A DNA stretch of 64,000 bases from assembly GCA_030680695.1 (NCBI GenBank), contig JAUXUT010000149.1, forward strand, positions 62,001 to 126,000. Reading direction: 5' to 3'. The position numbers were made by a program, and so were the translations under genes. Below the pieces are notes generated by a model. That model was not told where the DNA came from. It worked only from the letters and a program-made list of their open reading frames with translations, and searched no databases. The stretch comes from a bacterium (lineage in GTDB: Bacteria; Patescibacteria; Paceibacteria; UBA9973; UBA6065). This document shows positions 1 through 7,582 of this stretch, one piece after another; positions within the stretch are counted from its first letter, which is position 1, and each line of letters starts with the position of its first letter.

Positions 1-1040
1 ATTTCCGTCGGGGCCATGTATGCGACTTGGAGCGTGCCGAAGTCTTGTCCGCGCGGCCGCGTCGATATGGCGGCATATGCGGTCGTGGCCGCCACGGCGG
101 TCTTGCCAGATCCAACGTCGCCTTCAAGGAGTCTCGCCATGGCATGGCCTTTACGGAAGTCCGCGAGGATGTCGTCAATCGAGCCTTTTTGGGCTGCGGT
201 GAGAGGAAAAGGGAATCGCGATATGAATCCGTTCAGAGATTCCTTTGGCGGATCGATGACGAAAGCGGGATCTTTCTGCCAGGCACGGCGCTCGCGCTGT
301 CGTTCCAGTTGTATGAAGAACACTTCTTCAAATGCGAAACGCTTTCTCGCTGCCATTGCATCGGATTCTTTTATCGGAGCATGTATCCACACAAGGGCCG
401 AGGCGAGAGTTGGCAAATGATACCGATCGAGCGTGTCTTTCGGTAAAGGGTCACGCATTGTATCTATGATTCCGCTCGCGAGAGCTTTCTTCACGGCGTG
501 ATATATCCAATTAGAAGTGACGCCGCGCGATTCAGGATACACAGGATAAAGCGTGTGTGCCGGCCCGTCTGCACCGAACAGGGAATCACCGACGCCGTCA
601 GGAATACGTTCAACCTTTTCAACTTGTGGGTTTGAAAGGTACAGTTCACCAGTTTTTTTACGAGCAGACACCTTGCCTTCGATGCGCACAGTGGTGCCAT
701 CGGCAATCATTTTGGCGAGATACGGTTGGTTGAACCAGACTGCTTTGATCGAACCTGATCCGTCAGATATGACTCCCTCGCCCATAGGGATTTTGGTGCG
801 GAAACCCTTTGACGTTTTAAGCTTGCCGATTAATCCGAAGACAACCGCCGTGTCGCCTTGGCGCAGGCTTGCAATCGAATGTGCTGTGGCTGTGTCACCG
901 TACCGTGTCGGGAAGTGATACAACAGGTCCTCGATGGTCGAGATACCGAGGCGCTTCAAGGCGGCCTTCTGCGGAGCCTGAAGGCGGAAATGCTCTTCGA
1001 CTAGCGAATATGGGTTCATGGGTTCTTTGGCGGCATCCAT
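1..1040 (-). CDS. recG: ATP-dependent DNA helicase RecG, 5' part (runs off window)
   Basis: RecG remodels stalled replication forks and Holliday junctions using a superfamily 2 helicase motor. I translated the reverse strand from the ATG at 1040. The first ~220 residues form a wedge/OB-fold region (a short helix-hairpin stretch IEDLLYHFPTRYGD, then a beta-rich region with VISDGSGSIKAVWFNQPYL). The motor domain follows, with a Q-like AQKGSIDDI segment and the Walker A motif GDVGSGKTAVA near residue 315, ending at MAPTEI when the window runs out. About 346 codons are present; the rest lies upstream of position 1. The reverse reading frame is open throughout, and plus-strand ORFs over it are shadows. 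The assignment is firm from motif order. Confidence 0.93.
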   Translation of the reverse strand, partial: MDAAKEPMNPYSLVEEHFRLQAPQKAALKRLGISTIEDLLYHFPTRYGDTATAHSIASLRQGDTAVVFGLIGKLKTSKGFRTKIPMGEGVISDGSGSIKAVWFNQPYLAKMIADGTTVRIEGKVSARKKTGELYLSNPQVEKVERIPDGVGDSLFGADGPAHTLYPVYPESRGVTSNWIYHAVKKALASGIIDTMRDPLPKDTLDRYHLPTLASALVWIHAPIKESDAMAARKRFAFEEVFFIQLERQRERRAWQKDPAFVIDPPKESLNGFISRFPFPLTAAQKGSIDDILADFRKGHAMARLLEGDVGSGKTAVAATTAYAAISTRPRGQDFGTLQVAYMAPTE

Positions 1041-1083
1041 AGGGCGTATTGTACCTCAATCATTGAGCCCCACATGTTAAACA

Positions 1084-1117
1084 AAAAAGAAACGCCCAAT
1101 CATGGACGTTTCTTTTT
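1084..1117 (-). terminator. Intrinsic terminator after the 90-aa secreted protein gene
   Basis: The arms AAAAAGAAACG and CGTTTCTTTTT are perfectly complementary around an 12-base centre. Read on the minus strand it gives a hairpin followed by a T run, 30 bases past the stop of the gene at 1147. It also lies just upstream of recG and would separate the two transcripts. Confidence 0.7.
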
Positions 1118-1146
1118 CTTTCAATGTTCCAATCAGGACAAACAGA

Positions 1147-1419
1147 CTACTTGAGGATGTCTGCAGGGTAGTACGTACCGCCATTTCCAGAAGTCGAGGT
1201 CGCAGAAGGGCACGCAGCGAACTGGCAGTTCGGAGCGACGCGGCCGACATACGATCCGTCCGGACACATTTTCGCATCCATGGTGCAAACCACCTGGTCT
1301 GACGAGTTTGCGTTTTCGTTATCGACATTGTCAGTATCGCGCATGAAATATGCAGATACAGCGATGATAATAACGAGAATTCCGATTATCCAGAGTGCTG
1401 ACTTGGTTGCTGGGGTCAT
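1147..1419 (-). CDS. Small membrane-anchored, cysteine-motif protein
   Basis: This is a 90-residue protein. It has one N-terminal membrane segment (ALWIIGILVIIIAVSAYFM, residues 8-26), then a short polar linker, then a compact motif CTMDAKMCPDGSYVGR with two further cysteines (NCQFAACP). The spacing (C-x6-C...C-x4-C) resembles a small disulphide-bonded extracellular motif that I associate with many short CPR proteins. The C-terminal tail is Ser/Thr/Gly-rich. The protein is probably anchored in the membrane with the motif outside. No enzymatic role can be inferred. A terminator follows directly, so it is likely monocistronic. Confidence 0.75.
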   Translation of the reverse strand: MTPATKSALWIIGILVIIIAVSAYFMRDTDNVDNENANSSDQVVCTMDAKMCPDGSYVGRVAPNCQFAACPSATSTSGNGGTYYPADILK

Positions 1420-1606
1420 AATATTGGGTTAATTACTGCTAGGTTGCTGCTGACTATTATTACGCTACAGTGAACCAATTTCTTTTGCAAGCGATGTGGC
1501 CATTGTATTTGACGCATGTCAGCACCTTACTTTTCAAAAAGAACCCAGACAGCGCACATGCCTAGGTTTTTCAAGCGTCTGCCGATATGATATTGTCTGT
1601 CTTACT

Positions 1607-1695
1607 GGAGACGTGTCAGAGTGGTCTAACGTGCCTCTTTGCTAAAGAGGTGTACCCCTTAAAAGGTACCGAGGGTTCGAATCCCTCCGTCTCCG
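1607..1695 (+). tRNA. trnS: tRNA-Ser (GCT)
   Basis: The acceptor GGAGACG (1607-1613) pairs with CGTCTCC (1688-1694), followed by discriminator G. The anticodon loop reads TTGCTAA, giving anticodon GCT. There is a long variable arm (ACCCCTTAAAAGGT-like) as expected for a class II tRNA, and a T-arm GAGGGTTCGAATCCCTC. CCA is not encoded. The last three bases of the gene (CCG) start a 37-bp sequence repeated downstream, so this gene appears to be the anchor of the accessory island. Confidence 0.95.
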
Positions 1696-1803
1696 CTACA
1701 AAAACTTTCTTTCGGAGTGACCCGAGTACCCCGGATTTCGGCTGAAAATAACGCTCGTATAGAACGTTCGAATCCCAGATAGGTGAGGGGACTAGATACA
1801 GGG
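1693..1803 (+). repeat. att-like direct repeat, copy 1 (overlaps tRNA-Ser 3' end)
   Basis: Positions 1693-1729 are identical over 37 bp to 2657-2693, and 27 of those bases recur at 25720-25746. The second half (1761-1803) carries AGAACGTTCGAATCCCAG, which resembles a tRNA T-arm, and ends GGACTAGATACAGGG. It matches 2725-2766 with a few differences. The location at a tRNA 3' end and the spaced copies are typical of integration sites. Confidence 0.75.
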
Positions 1804-1837
1804 ACGGATAGGGTGTAAATGACCCGGAAACGTATAC

Positions 1838-1866
1838 TTGACTTATACGAGTATTGGGTGTATAAT
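1838..1866 (+). promoter_or_regulatory. Consensus sigma-70 promoter
   Basis: TTGACT (1838-1843) and a perfect TATAAT (1861-1866) are separated by exactly 17 bases. The bases before the -10 (TTGGGTG) are also present in the promoter at 60110-60139. It would start transcription near 1873 and drive the structured leader and the gene at 1986. Confidence 0.8.
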
Positions 1867-1904
1867 ATATAAGTAAAAGTACTTTGAGAGACCGCGGTGT
1901 TTCG

Positions 1905-1983
1905 GTTGAGTTTGGAAGGAAATAAGCGATTGACTTGCTGGCACAAAGCCACGCGGATCGTAGGTTTCCTCACTAAACTCAAC
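1905..1983 (+). promoter_or_regulatory. Structured 5' leader with long inverted repeat
   Basis: GTTGAGTTT near 1907 pairs with AAACTCAAC near 1974-1982, and the adjoining purine run GGAAGGAAA faces TTTCCT on the other side. Together these make a long imperfect stem that closes directly before the ATG at 1986. Inside it, TGGC-acaaa-GCCA forms a smaller hairpin. The only Shine-Dalgarno-like purine run (GGAAGG) sits in the 5' arm, about 65 bases from the start codon. A regulatory or stabilising role is inferred. Confidence 0.5.
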
Positions 1984-1985
1984 TC

Positions 1986-2480
1986 ATGAACACCATCACT
2001 CAAATCCCTGCTTGGGAAATCATCCGTCTTATCGCGAGAGCTCGTGCGAACTTCGTTCAGACTGTATGGAAAGAACTCAAACGCCAATCTGGCAAGCAAC
2101 CGTCTGAGAACGAAGAAAGCTATATTCGACAGGCTGCGGAAAACTTCGTCGGGCGCACTAGCGTCACGGGCGAGGCGATTGAAGCGGGCGAATACAGCCG
2201 GTCGTGCTCGATCGTTTTTCTGGGGGAGGCCCATAAGCAACTTGCCTACTTCGTGCCCTCCAAACTTCTGCTGCGCGATGTCGTCATTAACGATCAGGAA
2301 AAGGGTAATCTTCACGAGGGTTACTTGGTCACCGTGACCGTGCCCGAAGGCACGGACATCATCGAGTTCGATGGACGGAATGAGCCGCTCTGCCTGAAAG
2401 GAACGGTGTCGGCCGTGTTCGGGACATGCCTCCATGGCGAAGACGGATTCATTGTCTCGAGCTTCAAGCATACGACCTAA
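1986..2480 (+). CDS. Hypothetical protein in a promoter-leader-terminator cassette
   Basis: This is a 164-residue soluble protein of no family I recognise. The N-terminal half is helical and basic (IARARANFVQTVWKELKRQ). The C-terminal half is beta-rich (VINDQEKGNLHEGYLVTVTV, then DGRNEPLCLKGTVSAVFG). No signal peptide or membrane segment is visible. It is judged real because it lies exactly between a consensus promoter, a structured leader and a strong terminator. A longer antisense ORF here runs through the tRNA gene and is rejected. The cassette is flanked by two copies of the att-like repeat, so it may be a small mobile or cargo module. Confidence 0.65.
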   Translation: MNTITQIPAWEIIRLIARARANFVQTVWKELKRQSGKQPSENEESYIRQAAENFVGRTSVTGEAIEAGEYSRSCSIVFLGEAHKQLAYFVPSKLLLRDVVINDQEKGNLHEGYLVTVTVPEGTDIIEFDGRNEPLCLKGTVSAVFGTCLHGEDGFIVSSFKHTT

Positions 2481-2531
2481 TAGCGGTATCCCGCTCCAGT
2501 TCCTTGAGAGTCTGGCCAAACACTCTCTGCA

Positions 2532-2556
2532 ACCCGCATTCGTGCGGGTTTTGTTT
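2532..2556 (+). terminator. Intrinsic terminator
   Basis: ACCCGCA-TTCG-TGCGGGT is a perfect 7-bp stem with a TTCG tetraloop, followed by TTTGTTTT. It lies about 50 bases after the stop of the gene at 1986-2480. Confidence 0.85.
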
Positions 2557-2577
2557 TGTCTGGAAAGAAAAACTACG

Positions 2578-2766
2578 TGGGATTCGAACGAAATTTTTAA
2601 AGGGAAGGGGTCATATTTTAAGCCACGCAATTCGCGCCGTTCGAATCGCTTTTAACCCGCTACAAAAACTTTCTTTCGGAGTGACCCGAGTACTTCGATT
2701 TTCAGCTTGTTTATTAGTTAGAAAAGAACGTTCGAATCCCAGGTGGGTAGGGAACTAGATACAGGG
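2578..2766 (+). repeat. Composite repeat: T-arm-like inverted repeat plus att-like copy 2
   Basis: The first part (2578-2656) has GATTCGAACG (2581-2590) and its exact inverse CGTTCGAATC (2638-2647), around a segment CATATTTTAAGCCAC shared with 11391-11405. The second part (2657-2766) is copy 2 of the att-like repeat: 37 bp identical to 1693-1729, then the AGAACGTTCGAATCCCAG block. It reads as a junction of two integration-site remnants derived from tRNA 3' ends. Confidence 0.7.
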
Positions 2767-3026
2767 TAGCTTTTGGTGATTTAGCAAATCTTTCAATTAT
2801 TGTGAAAACAATTCTCGTTGACGCAGTCGATTGTTTTTCTCAGACCTAGGAGAAAATCCACATTGTTATTGTCAACGAAAGTGGTGAGGGATACATAGCA
2901 TGACGCCAAGAAAAATATGCACTCTAAAATGATCTCCTTAGTTCTACTCTCCGGCTCAGAGAGAAGAGACTTGTATCAATAGATGACTCCGAAGTGCGTG
3001 GGAAGTCCAGAGCGGGGTGTTGGCAA
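2767..3026. other. Non-coding gap
   Basis: This is AT-rich sequence between the repeat junction and the 3' end of the racemase gene. I find no ORF with coding character and no clear terminator. Its base composition already matches the following cluster. Confidence 0.4.
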
Positions 3027-4157
3027 CTAATCTTTAATGATCCTACTTAAAAAAGGATTAATATTAGTCGCAATGTCATCTGGTATCGTACCGCATTCTC
3101 TTGCAATATTCATAATAGAATTCTGGTCTCTCGCATCACTGCTAATGACTGTAACAGGGCTACCGAGTTTTACATCCTTGATTTCCGTCACATCAATTAT
3201 TGTCGTATTCATACTTACCAAACCGATTATTTTCGCAAAGTTATTGCCAATTTTTACCACGCCTTTATTTGATAGTCGTCTATCAACTCCCGTATCGTAG
3301 CCAACAGGTATTATGGCAATCTTTTTAGCTGAATCTGAAATATATGTCCCGCTGTAACCAACTTTTGAGTTTGGTTCAATATTTTTTAATCCTGATATAA
3401 CCGTTGTCAATTCCAGCACAGGCTTCAAATGAACTAACGAGTCAACTTTTCCATTGCCAGCAAAACCATATAGACCCATTCCAGGGCGAGTCACATTCGC
3501 ACTGATCTTTTCGTTATAGCCATGGCCAGCTGAATTACTTACATGAAAGTATCGGATGTTAGTAAAATTGGTTTTGAAAATATCGACAGCAGAATTCCAT
3601 GCTTCAATTTGGATATTTGTATAAGTCGAATCTGTATTACCTGCATCAGAAAAATGAGAATAAAGTCCTTCTAGTTTAAGAGTCGGTGATTTTTTTATGA
3701 GCTCAATCGATTGAGAGATTTGAGACAGAGAGATTCCTTGCCTATTCATTCCCGTATCAATTTTTATATGCACATTAGTTTTTTTACTTATTCTGCTTTG
3801 CCATTCGTAAAGCATGTCTAGACTCGTAACAGCGAATGATATATTTTTTTGGGTCGATTTGTTTACGGTTTCAGCTTGAATGTATCCAATTACGAGAATT
3901 GGGTTCGTTATTTTGTTCTGCCTGAGAGCTATGGCCTCCTCGTACGAATCAATAATAAAAAAAGGAATTTTTTCTTTACTTAATAATTTTGCAATATCGA
4001 TTAATCCATGGCCGTAGGCGTTGCTTTTTAATACTGGAGCTATGGCAGGTGAAAGTTTTTGAAATTCTTGGAAATTGTGGATAAGAGCCCGTCGAGAAAG
4101 TGATATGAGAGTGTACGGAGTTGATGGAGACTTTAACTTAAATGTGATTTTTATCAT
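3027..4157 (-). CDS. alr: Alanine racemase-like PLP enzyme
   Basis: This 376-residue fold-type III PLP racemase would interconvert L- and D-alanine (or another amino acid) in the cytoplasm. The PLP lysine lies in VLKSNAYGHG (~residues 42-51). The substrate-binding RPGMGLYG motif (~235) and the second catalytic tyrosine region VGYSGTY (~277) are present. The conserved VSMD motif reads VSMN here, so substrate preference could differ from canonical Alr. It is transcribed divergently from the ProRS gene across a 34-bp gap. Its neighbours, a MurF-like ligase and an ATP-grasp ligase, are the partners expected to use a D-amino acid. No second racemase is in the window, so it could also be the housekeeping enzyme. 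Confidence 0.85.
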   Translation of the reverse strand: MIKITFKLKSPSTPYTLISLSRRALIHNFQEFQKLSPAIAPVLKSNAYGHGLIDIAKLLSKEKIPFFIIDSYEEAIALRQNKITNPILVIGYIQAETVNKSTQKNISFAVTSLDMLYEWQSRISKKTNVHIKIDTGMNRQGISLSQISQSIELIKKSPTLKLEGLYSHFSDAGNTDSTYTNIQIEAWNSAVDIFKTNFTNIRYFHVSNSAGHGYNEKISANVTRPGMGLYGFAGNGKVDSLVHLKPVLELTTVISGLKNIEPNSKVGYSGTYISDSAKKIAIIPVGYDTGVDRRLSNKGVVKIGNNFAKIIGLVSMNTTIIDVTEIKDVKLGSPVTVISSDARDQNSIMNIARECGTIPDDIATNINPFLSRIIKD

Positions 4158-4191
4158 TGAGATATTTTGATATTTATACTATTATACCCTT
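4158..4191. promoter_or_regulatory. Divergent overlapping promoters for racemase and ProRS genes
   Basis: The 34-bp gap holds TATACT (4175-4180, plus strand) and TATAAT (4181-4186 read on the minus strand). The plus -10 is only 11 bases from the ProRS ATG, which would give a nearly leaderless transcript. The two promoters overlap, so transcription of the two arms is probably coupled or competitive. Confidence 0.45.
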
Positions 4192-5646
4192 ATGTCAAGT
4201 GAACTAAAAAACAACAAGGTTGAAAAAAAGATTACCGGTAGGAATGAGGATTATTCCCAGTGGTATCTCGATATAGTTGCATCTGCCGATCTCGCAGAAT
4301 GGGGCCCTGTAAAGGGATGTATGGTCATCAAGCCTTATGGATATGCATTATGGGAAAAGACGCAGCAAATCCTCAATGAAAAATTCAAGGAGACTGGGGT
4401 ACAGAATGCATATTTCCCGATTTTTATTCCCGAAAAATTTCTCAATAAAGAGAAAGACCATATCGAGGGTTTTGCACCAGAGGTTGCGGTTGTCACTCAT
4501 GCCGGCGGCAAGAAGCTCGACGAGCCTTTGATTGTGAGGCCGACATCAGAGACTATAATGTACGAAACTTTTTCTCGTTGGATACATTCTTATCGAGATC
4601 TGCCATTGTTGATTAATCAATGGGCAAATGTGGTTAGGTGGGAGATGCGTCCCCGCATATTTTTACGTACGGTTGAATTTCTTTGGCAAGAAGGACATAC
4701 GGTTCACGAAACTGAAAGTGAGGCAGATGGACGGGCACGCCAGATGTTGGAAATTTATAAAGATATTGCCGAAAATATTATGGCCATTCCAGTTATTACT
4801 GGAACAAAATCTGATTCGGAAAAGTTTGCTGGTGCGTTTAAGACTTATTCGCTTGAAGCCATGATGCAAGACGGCAAAGCTTTGCAGTTTGCCACCTCAC
4901 ACAATTTGGGACAAAATTTTGCAAAAGCGTTTGATGTTAAATTTCTCGATAAAAACAACACCGTCCAATATGGATGGCAAACCAGCTGGGGGCTAAGCAC
5001 GCGAACCATAGGCGGTCTTATCATGACTCATAGTGATGATAAAGGATTAGTATTGCCACCAAAAATCGCCTCAATTCAAACGGTTATTACAACCATCGTT
5101 CCTTCCGAAAAAGACAGAGAAATGATAAATCAGAAAGCCCAAGAGCTTAACATACTCTTAAAGAAAGCAGGCGTTAGAACCCATGTTGATAGTCGCGATA
5201 TACGCCCTGGTGAAAAATATTATGAATGGGAAAAAAAAGGTGTTCCGATACGTATAGAGCTTGGGCCAAGAGATGTAGCCAGCGATTCCGCCATGCTTGT
5301 TAGACGCGATACTGGGGAAAAGACAAAGACAACCATGAGTTCTCTGGTCGGGGATATCAATTCTCTGTTAAATAACATACAGCAAAATTTGTACGTGCGA
5401 GCACTAGATTATCGCAAAGCAAAGACAAAAAAAGTTGATTCTTGGGATGAGTTTGTAAAAGCGATTGAGGAAGGCAATTTTGTTTTAGCTCATTGGTCTG
5501 GTGAGAAGAACGTCGAGGCTCAGATAAAAGAAGAAACGGGAGCCACTATTCGATGCATTCCGTTTGATCAGACAAATGAGTCTGGAAAATGTATAAAATC
5601 AGGCATGCCTTCTACGGGTCGGGTGATATTTGCGAAGTCTTATTAA
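4192..5646 (+). CDS. proS: Prolyl-tRNA synthetase, archaeal/eukaryote-like type
   Basis: This class II synthetase activates proline and charges tRNA-Pro. At 484 residues it lacks the large editing insertion of the usual bacterial ProRS. It shows the TXE-type region VRPTSETIMY (~115), motif 2 (RWEMRPRIFLRTVEFLWQEG, ~150-169), motif 3 (STRTIGGLIMTHSD, ~268), an anticodon-binding domain (SRDIRPGEKYYEWEKKG) and the C-terminal domain ending in Tyr (FAKSY). One expected cysteine of the C-terminal zinc site appears lost (GKCIKSG). It heads the plus-strand arm of the cluster, with the next gene beginning 8 bases later. It may be the cell's only ProRS or a pathway-dedicated copy; the window cannot decide. 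Confidence 0.92.
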   Translation: MSSELKNNKVEKKITGRNEDYSQWYLDIVASADLAEWGPVKGCMVIKPYGYALWEKTQQILNEKFKETGVQNAYFPIFIPEKFLNKEKDHIEGFAPEVAVVTHAGGKKLDEPLIVRPTSETIMYETFSRWIHSYRDLPLLINQWANVVRWEMRPRIFLRTVEFLWQEGHTVHETESEADGRARQMLEIYKDIAENIMAIPVITGTKSDSEKFAGAFKTYSLEAMMQDGKALQFATSHNLGQNFAKAFDVKFLDKNNTVQYGWQTSWGLSTRTIGGLIMTHSDDKGLVLPPKIASIQTVITTIVPSEKDREMINQKAQELNILLKKAGVRTHVDSRDIRPGEKYYEWEKKGVPIRIELGPRDVASDSAMLVRRDTGEKTKTTMSSLVGDINSLLNNIQQNLYVRALDYRKAKTKKVDSWDEFVKAIEEGNFVLAHWSGEKNVEAQIKEETGATIRCIPFDQTNESGKCIKSGMPSTGRVIFAKSY

Positions 5647-5654
5647 CCCACTTT

Positions 5655-6821
5655 ATGCCCTTTAAGGTATCTATACATGATGATCTGTCTATAAAAGATC
5701 TGATAGATATTAAAGATAAGGGAGGGGTGGTGTTAAAAACACCGCATGTCGGCAATATCTACCCTAACAATCTTGCAATTGCGTCTTTAGGTATACCAAT
5801 GCTCTTTTACGATAGGACTTTGGGGGTCAAAGATATAAGTTTTCATCCAGATAAAATTATTATTGGTGGCAGGTCAACGTTAATAGCCGACCCAAACATT
5901 TTAACCACGCATTCAATAGTCAAAAAGCTTCCAGGTTTAGCGTTTAAAGATGCAGCTGTCGGTATGAAGCTGGTGGATTTTCATATGTCCTCATTTAAAC
6001 GTGCGTTACCTCAGGCGGACTGTTTTACCTACACGGAATATATTCAAAATAATAAAAGTCAGATTCTCCAGATTTTAGAAAAAATCACAGAATTTCATCC
6101 ATATTTGTGGAGCAGAGGTGTTGATGAAAGCGGAAAGACTTTTAAATCTCAAGCAAAAAATTGGGACGACATCATTAGGTCGGGAGTCCTGGGGCTTACC
6201 AGTATGAAAAGTGGTTGGATTATACCTAATCCGGTCAGCATCCTTTTTCATGGAACCGTTGATACGCTAAAGGCAAACGCAGAAGATGTGTATCTCTTAT
6301 CGGGTCCAGACATGTATCGATACATAGAGGGATACCAACTCGAACTTAACGAGGCGTACGACTATTTAAGAAAAAGCTTAAAGTGTGAACTTCCTGAAAT
6401 GGTTCGTTGTCATATTATTCCTGTCATTTGCATGAGATTTATCGTTGAGGTTGATTATAGGAAAGTGCTAGATAATTTGGTCGATGCATACTTGAGATAT
6501 GTATCTGTCGATGATGCTATCAGAAAAATACTAAAGAGTGGCGCTCAAAACATGAGCATCGATGGGCACATAAATAAAAAGGATAAAATAAAAGAGGAAA
6601 TCTATTCTTGTATCAAAGGTCAATTTGATGCATTCAAAACTACCATGTTTTATGATGTCGAGGAGGCGGGCAGTTTTAGTCAGTATGATCTCGCCAATAG
6701 TAAGGGACTATACGTTCATCCGTGGGCGGTCAATAGTAAACTAAGCGATGTATCCAAGGCTTATAGTTTTTTATTGAGGTGCTATTTGCTCGTAAGAGAT
6801 AGGCTACAGGAAGAGATGTAG
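5655..6821 (+). CDS. Unassigned large protein of the ligase cluster (388 aa)
   Basis: I do not recognise a family. I chose the ATG at 5655 because it lies 8 bases after the proS stop; an upstream in-frame ATG at 5589 would overlap proS by 58 bases. The N-terminus has a glycine-rich beta segment with KTPHVGNIYPNNLAIASLG (~residues 27-45). That stretch has a faint look of the class I synthetase HIGH region, and a later LTSMKSGW might be compared with KMSKS, but I cannot show homology. The rest is mixed alpha/beta with a helical C-terminal third. No signal peptide or membrane segment is seen. Tight packing with its neighbours suggests a shared pathway. Confidence 0.8.
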   Translation: MPFKVSIHDDLSIKDLIDIKDKGGVVLKTPHVGNIYPNNLAIASLGIPMLFYDRTLGVKDISFHPDKIIIGGRSTLIADPNILTTHSIVKKLPGLAFKDAAVGMKLVDFHMSSFKRALPQADCFTYTEYIQNNKSQILQILEKITEFHPYLWSRGVDESGKTFKSQAKNWDDIIRSGVLGLTSMKSGWIIPNPVSILFHGTVDTLKANAEDVYLLSGPDMYRYIEGYQLELNEAYDYLRKSLKCELPEMVRCHIIPVICMRFIVEVDYRKVLDNLVDAYLRYVSVDDAIRKILKSGAQNMSIDGHINKKDKIKEEIYSCIKGQFDAFKTTMFYDVEEAGSFSQYDLANSKGLYVHPWAVNSKLSDVSKAYSFLLRCYLLVRDRLQEEM

Positions 6822-6829
6822 CTACTGAT

Positions 6830-7582
6830 ATGTCAATGGAATATGATCCAATTTTATACGATTCCGATCCAAGGCCTTTTCTTAAAGATGAGATAGAATT
6901 TTACGTGAAACTAGTCAATAAATTAAAAGCTAAAACGATACTAGAGCTCGGTGTAGGAACAGGAAGAATTTTTTCAAAGTTACTTCCGTTGGTTAAATTT
7001 GCCGAGGGGCTTGATATTTCGGAATCAATGTTAACCGCATGCAGAAATAAGTGTTCTGGTAGCATGAACTACAAATTACATAAAGCGAGTTTTACGGATT
7101 TTAATTTGCAAACTACATTTGATTTGATATACCTGCCCTTTAATACTTTTCAACACCTGCTTACGCAGGAAGAGCAAATTGAGTGCTTGATAAATATTAA
7201 AAATCACATGCACGTGGGCAGTCGATTCATCCTTGATGTAATGAATGGCGATAATTTAATTTTTGATTTTGAAAACTGGAAACAGGACTATGTGGGCACT
7301 TTGGCTGAAGGTGGATCAGTTGAGCGCGAACAAAAAACGATTAAAGTAGATTCAAAGAATTTTATCATCCATAAAATATTCAGGTATAAAGAAATTGTCG
7401 CTGGTAAGATTGATAAAATTCTTGAATTTAATGCACAGATGAAAGTAACTCCAAATAAGAAGATGGGGGAAATTTTACAGATGACTGGCTTTAAGATAGA
7501 AGACGTATGGTCTGATTACGCTTTCAGTTATACGTGCGACGCGAAGAAAATAATTTATTGCTTAAAATTAAATGGAGTTTAA
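6830..7582 (+). CDS. Class I SAM-dependent methyltransferase
   Basis: This 250-residue methyltransferase has motif I ILELGVGTGRIFSKLL (~residues 36-51), the acidic end of beta-2 (GLDISESML, ~61) and a motif IV-like FDLIYLPFNTFQHL (~102). It belongs to the broad Methyltransf_11/25-type group that acts on small molecules or peptides. The start at 6830 follows the previous stop by 8 bases; a second ATG two codons on is possible. It overlaps the next gene by 11 bases, which indicates one operon with translational coupling. The substrate is unknown; a cluster-made peptide or aminoacyl product is the obvious candidate. Confidence 0.85.
   Translation: MSMEYDPILYDSDPRPFLKDEIEFYVKLVNKLKAKTILELGVGTGRIFSKLLPLVKFAEGLDISESMLTACRNKCSGSMNYKLHKASFTDFNLQTTFDLIYLPFNTFQHLLTQEEQIECLINIKNHMHVGSRFILDVMNGDNLIFDFENWKQDYVGTLAEGGSVEREQKTIKVDSKNFIIHKIFRYKEIVAGKIDKILEFNAQMKVTPNKKMGEILQMTGFKIEDVWSDYAFSYTCDAKKIIYCLKLNGV

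Noticed and set aside
16..918. Plus-strand ORFs over the recG region
   Set aside because: The minus strand encodes a continuous RecG with all expected motifs; these are antisense shadows.
1659..2630. Long minus-strand ORF (323 aa) over the tRNA-Ser and the cassette gene
   Set aside because: It runs through the tRNA gene and a promoter, its translation has no coherent domain, and the opposite strand has promoter, gene and terminator in order.
5589..5654. Upstream start for the 388-aa protein
   Set aside because: It would overlap the conserved end of ProRS by 58 bases; the ATG at 5655 follows the proS stop naturally.
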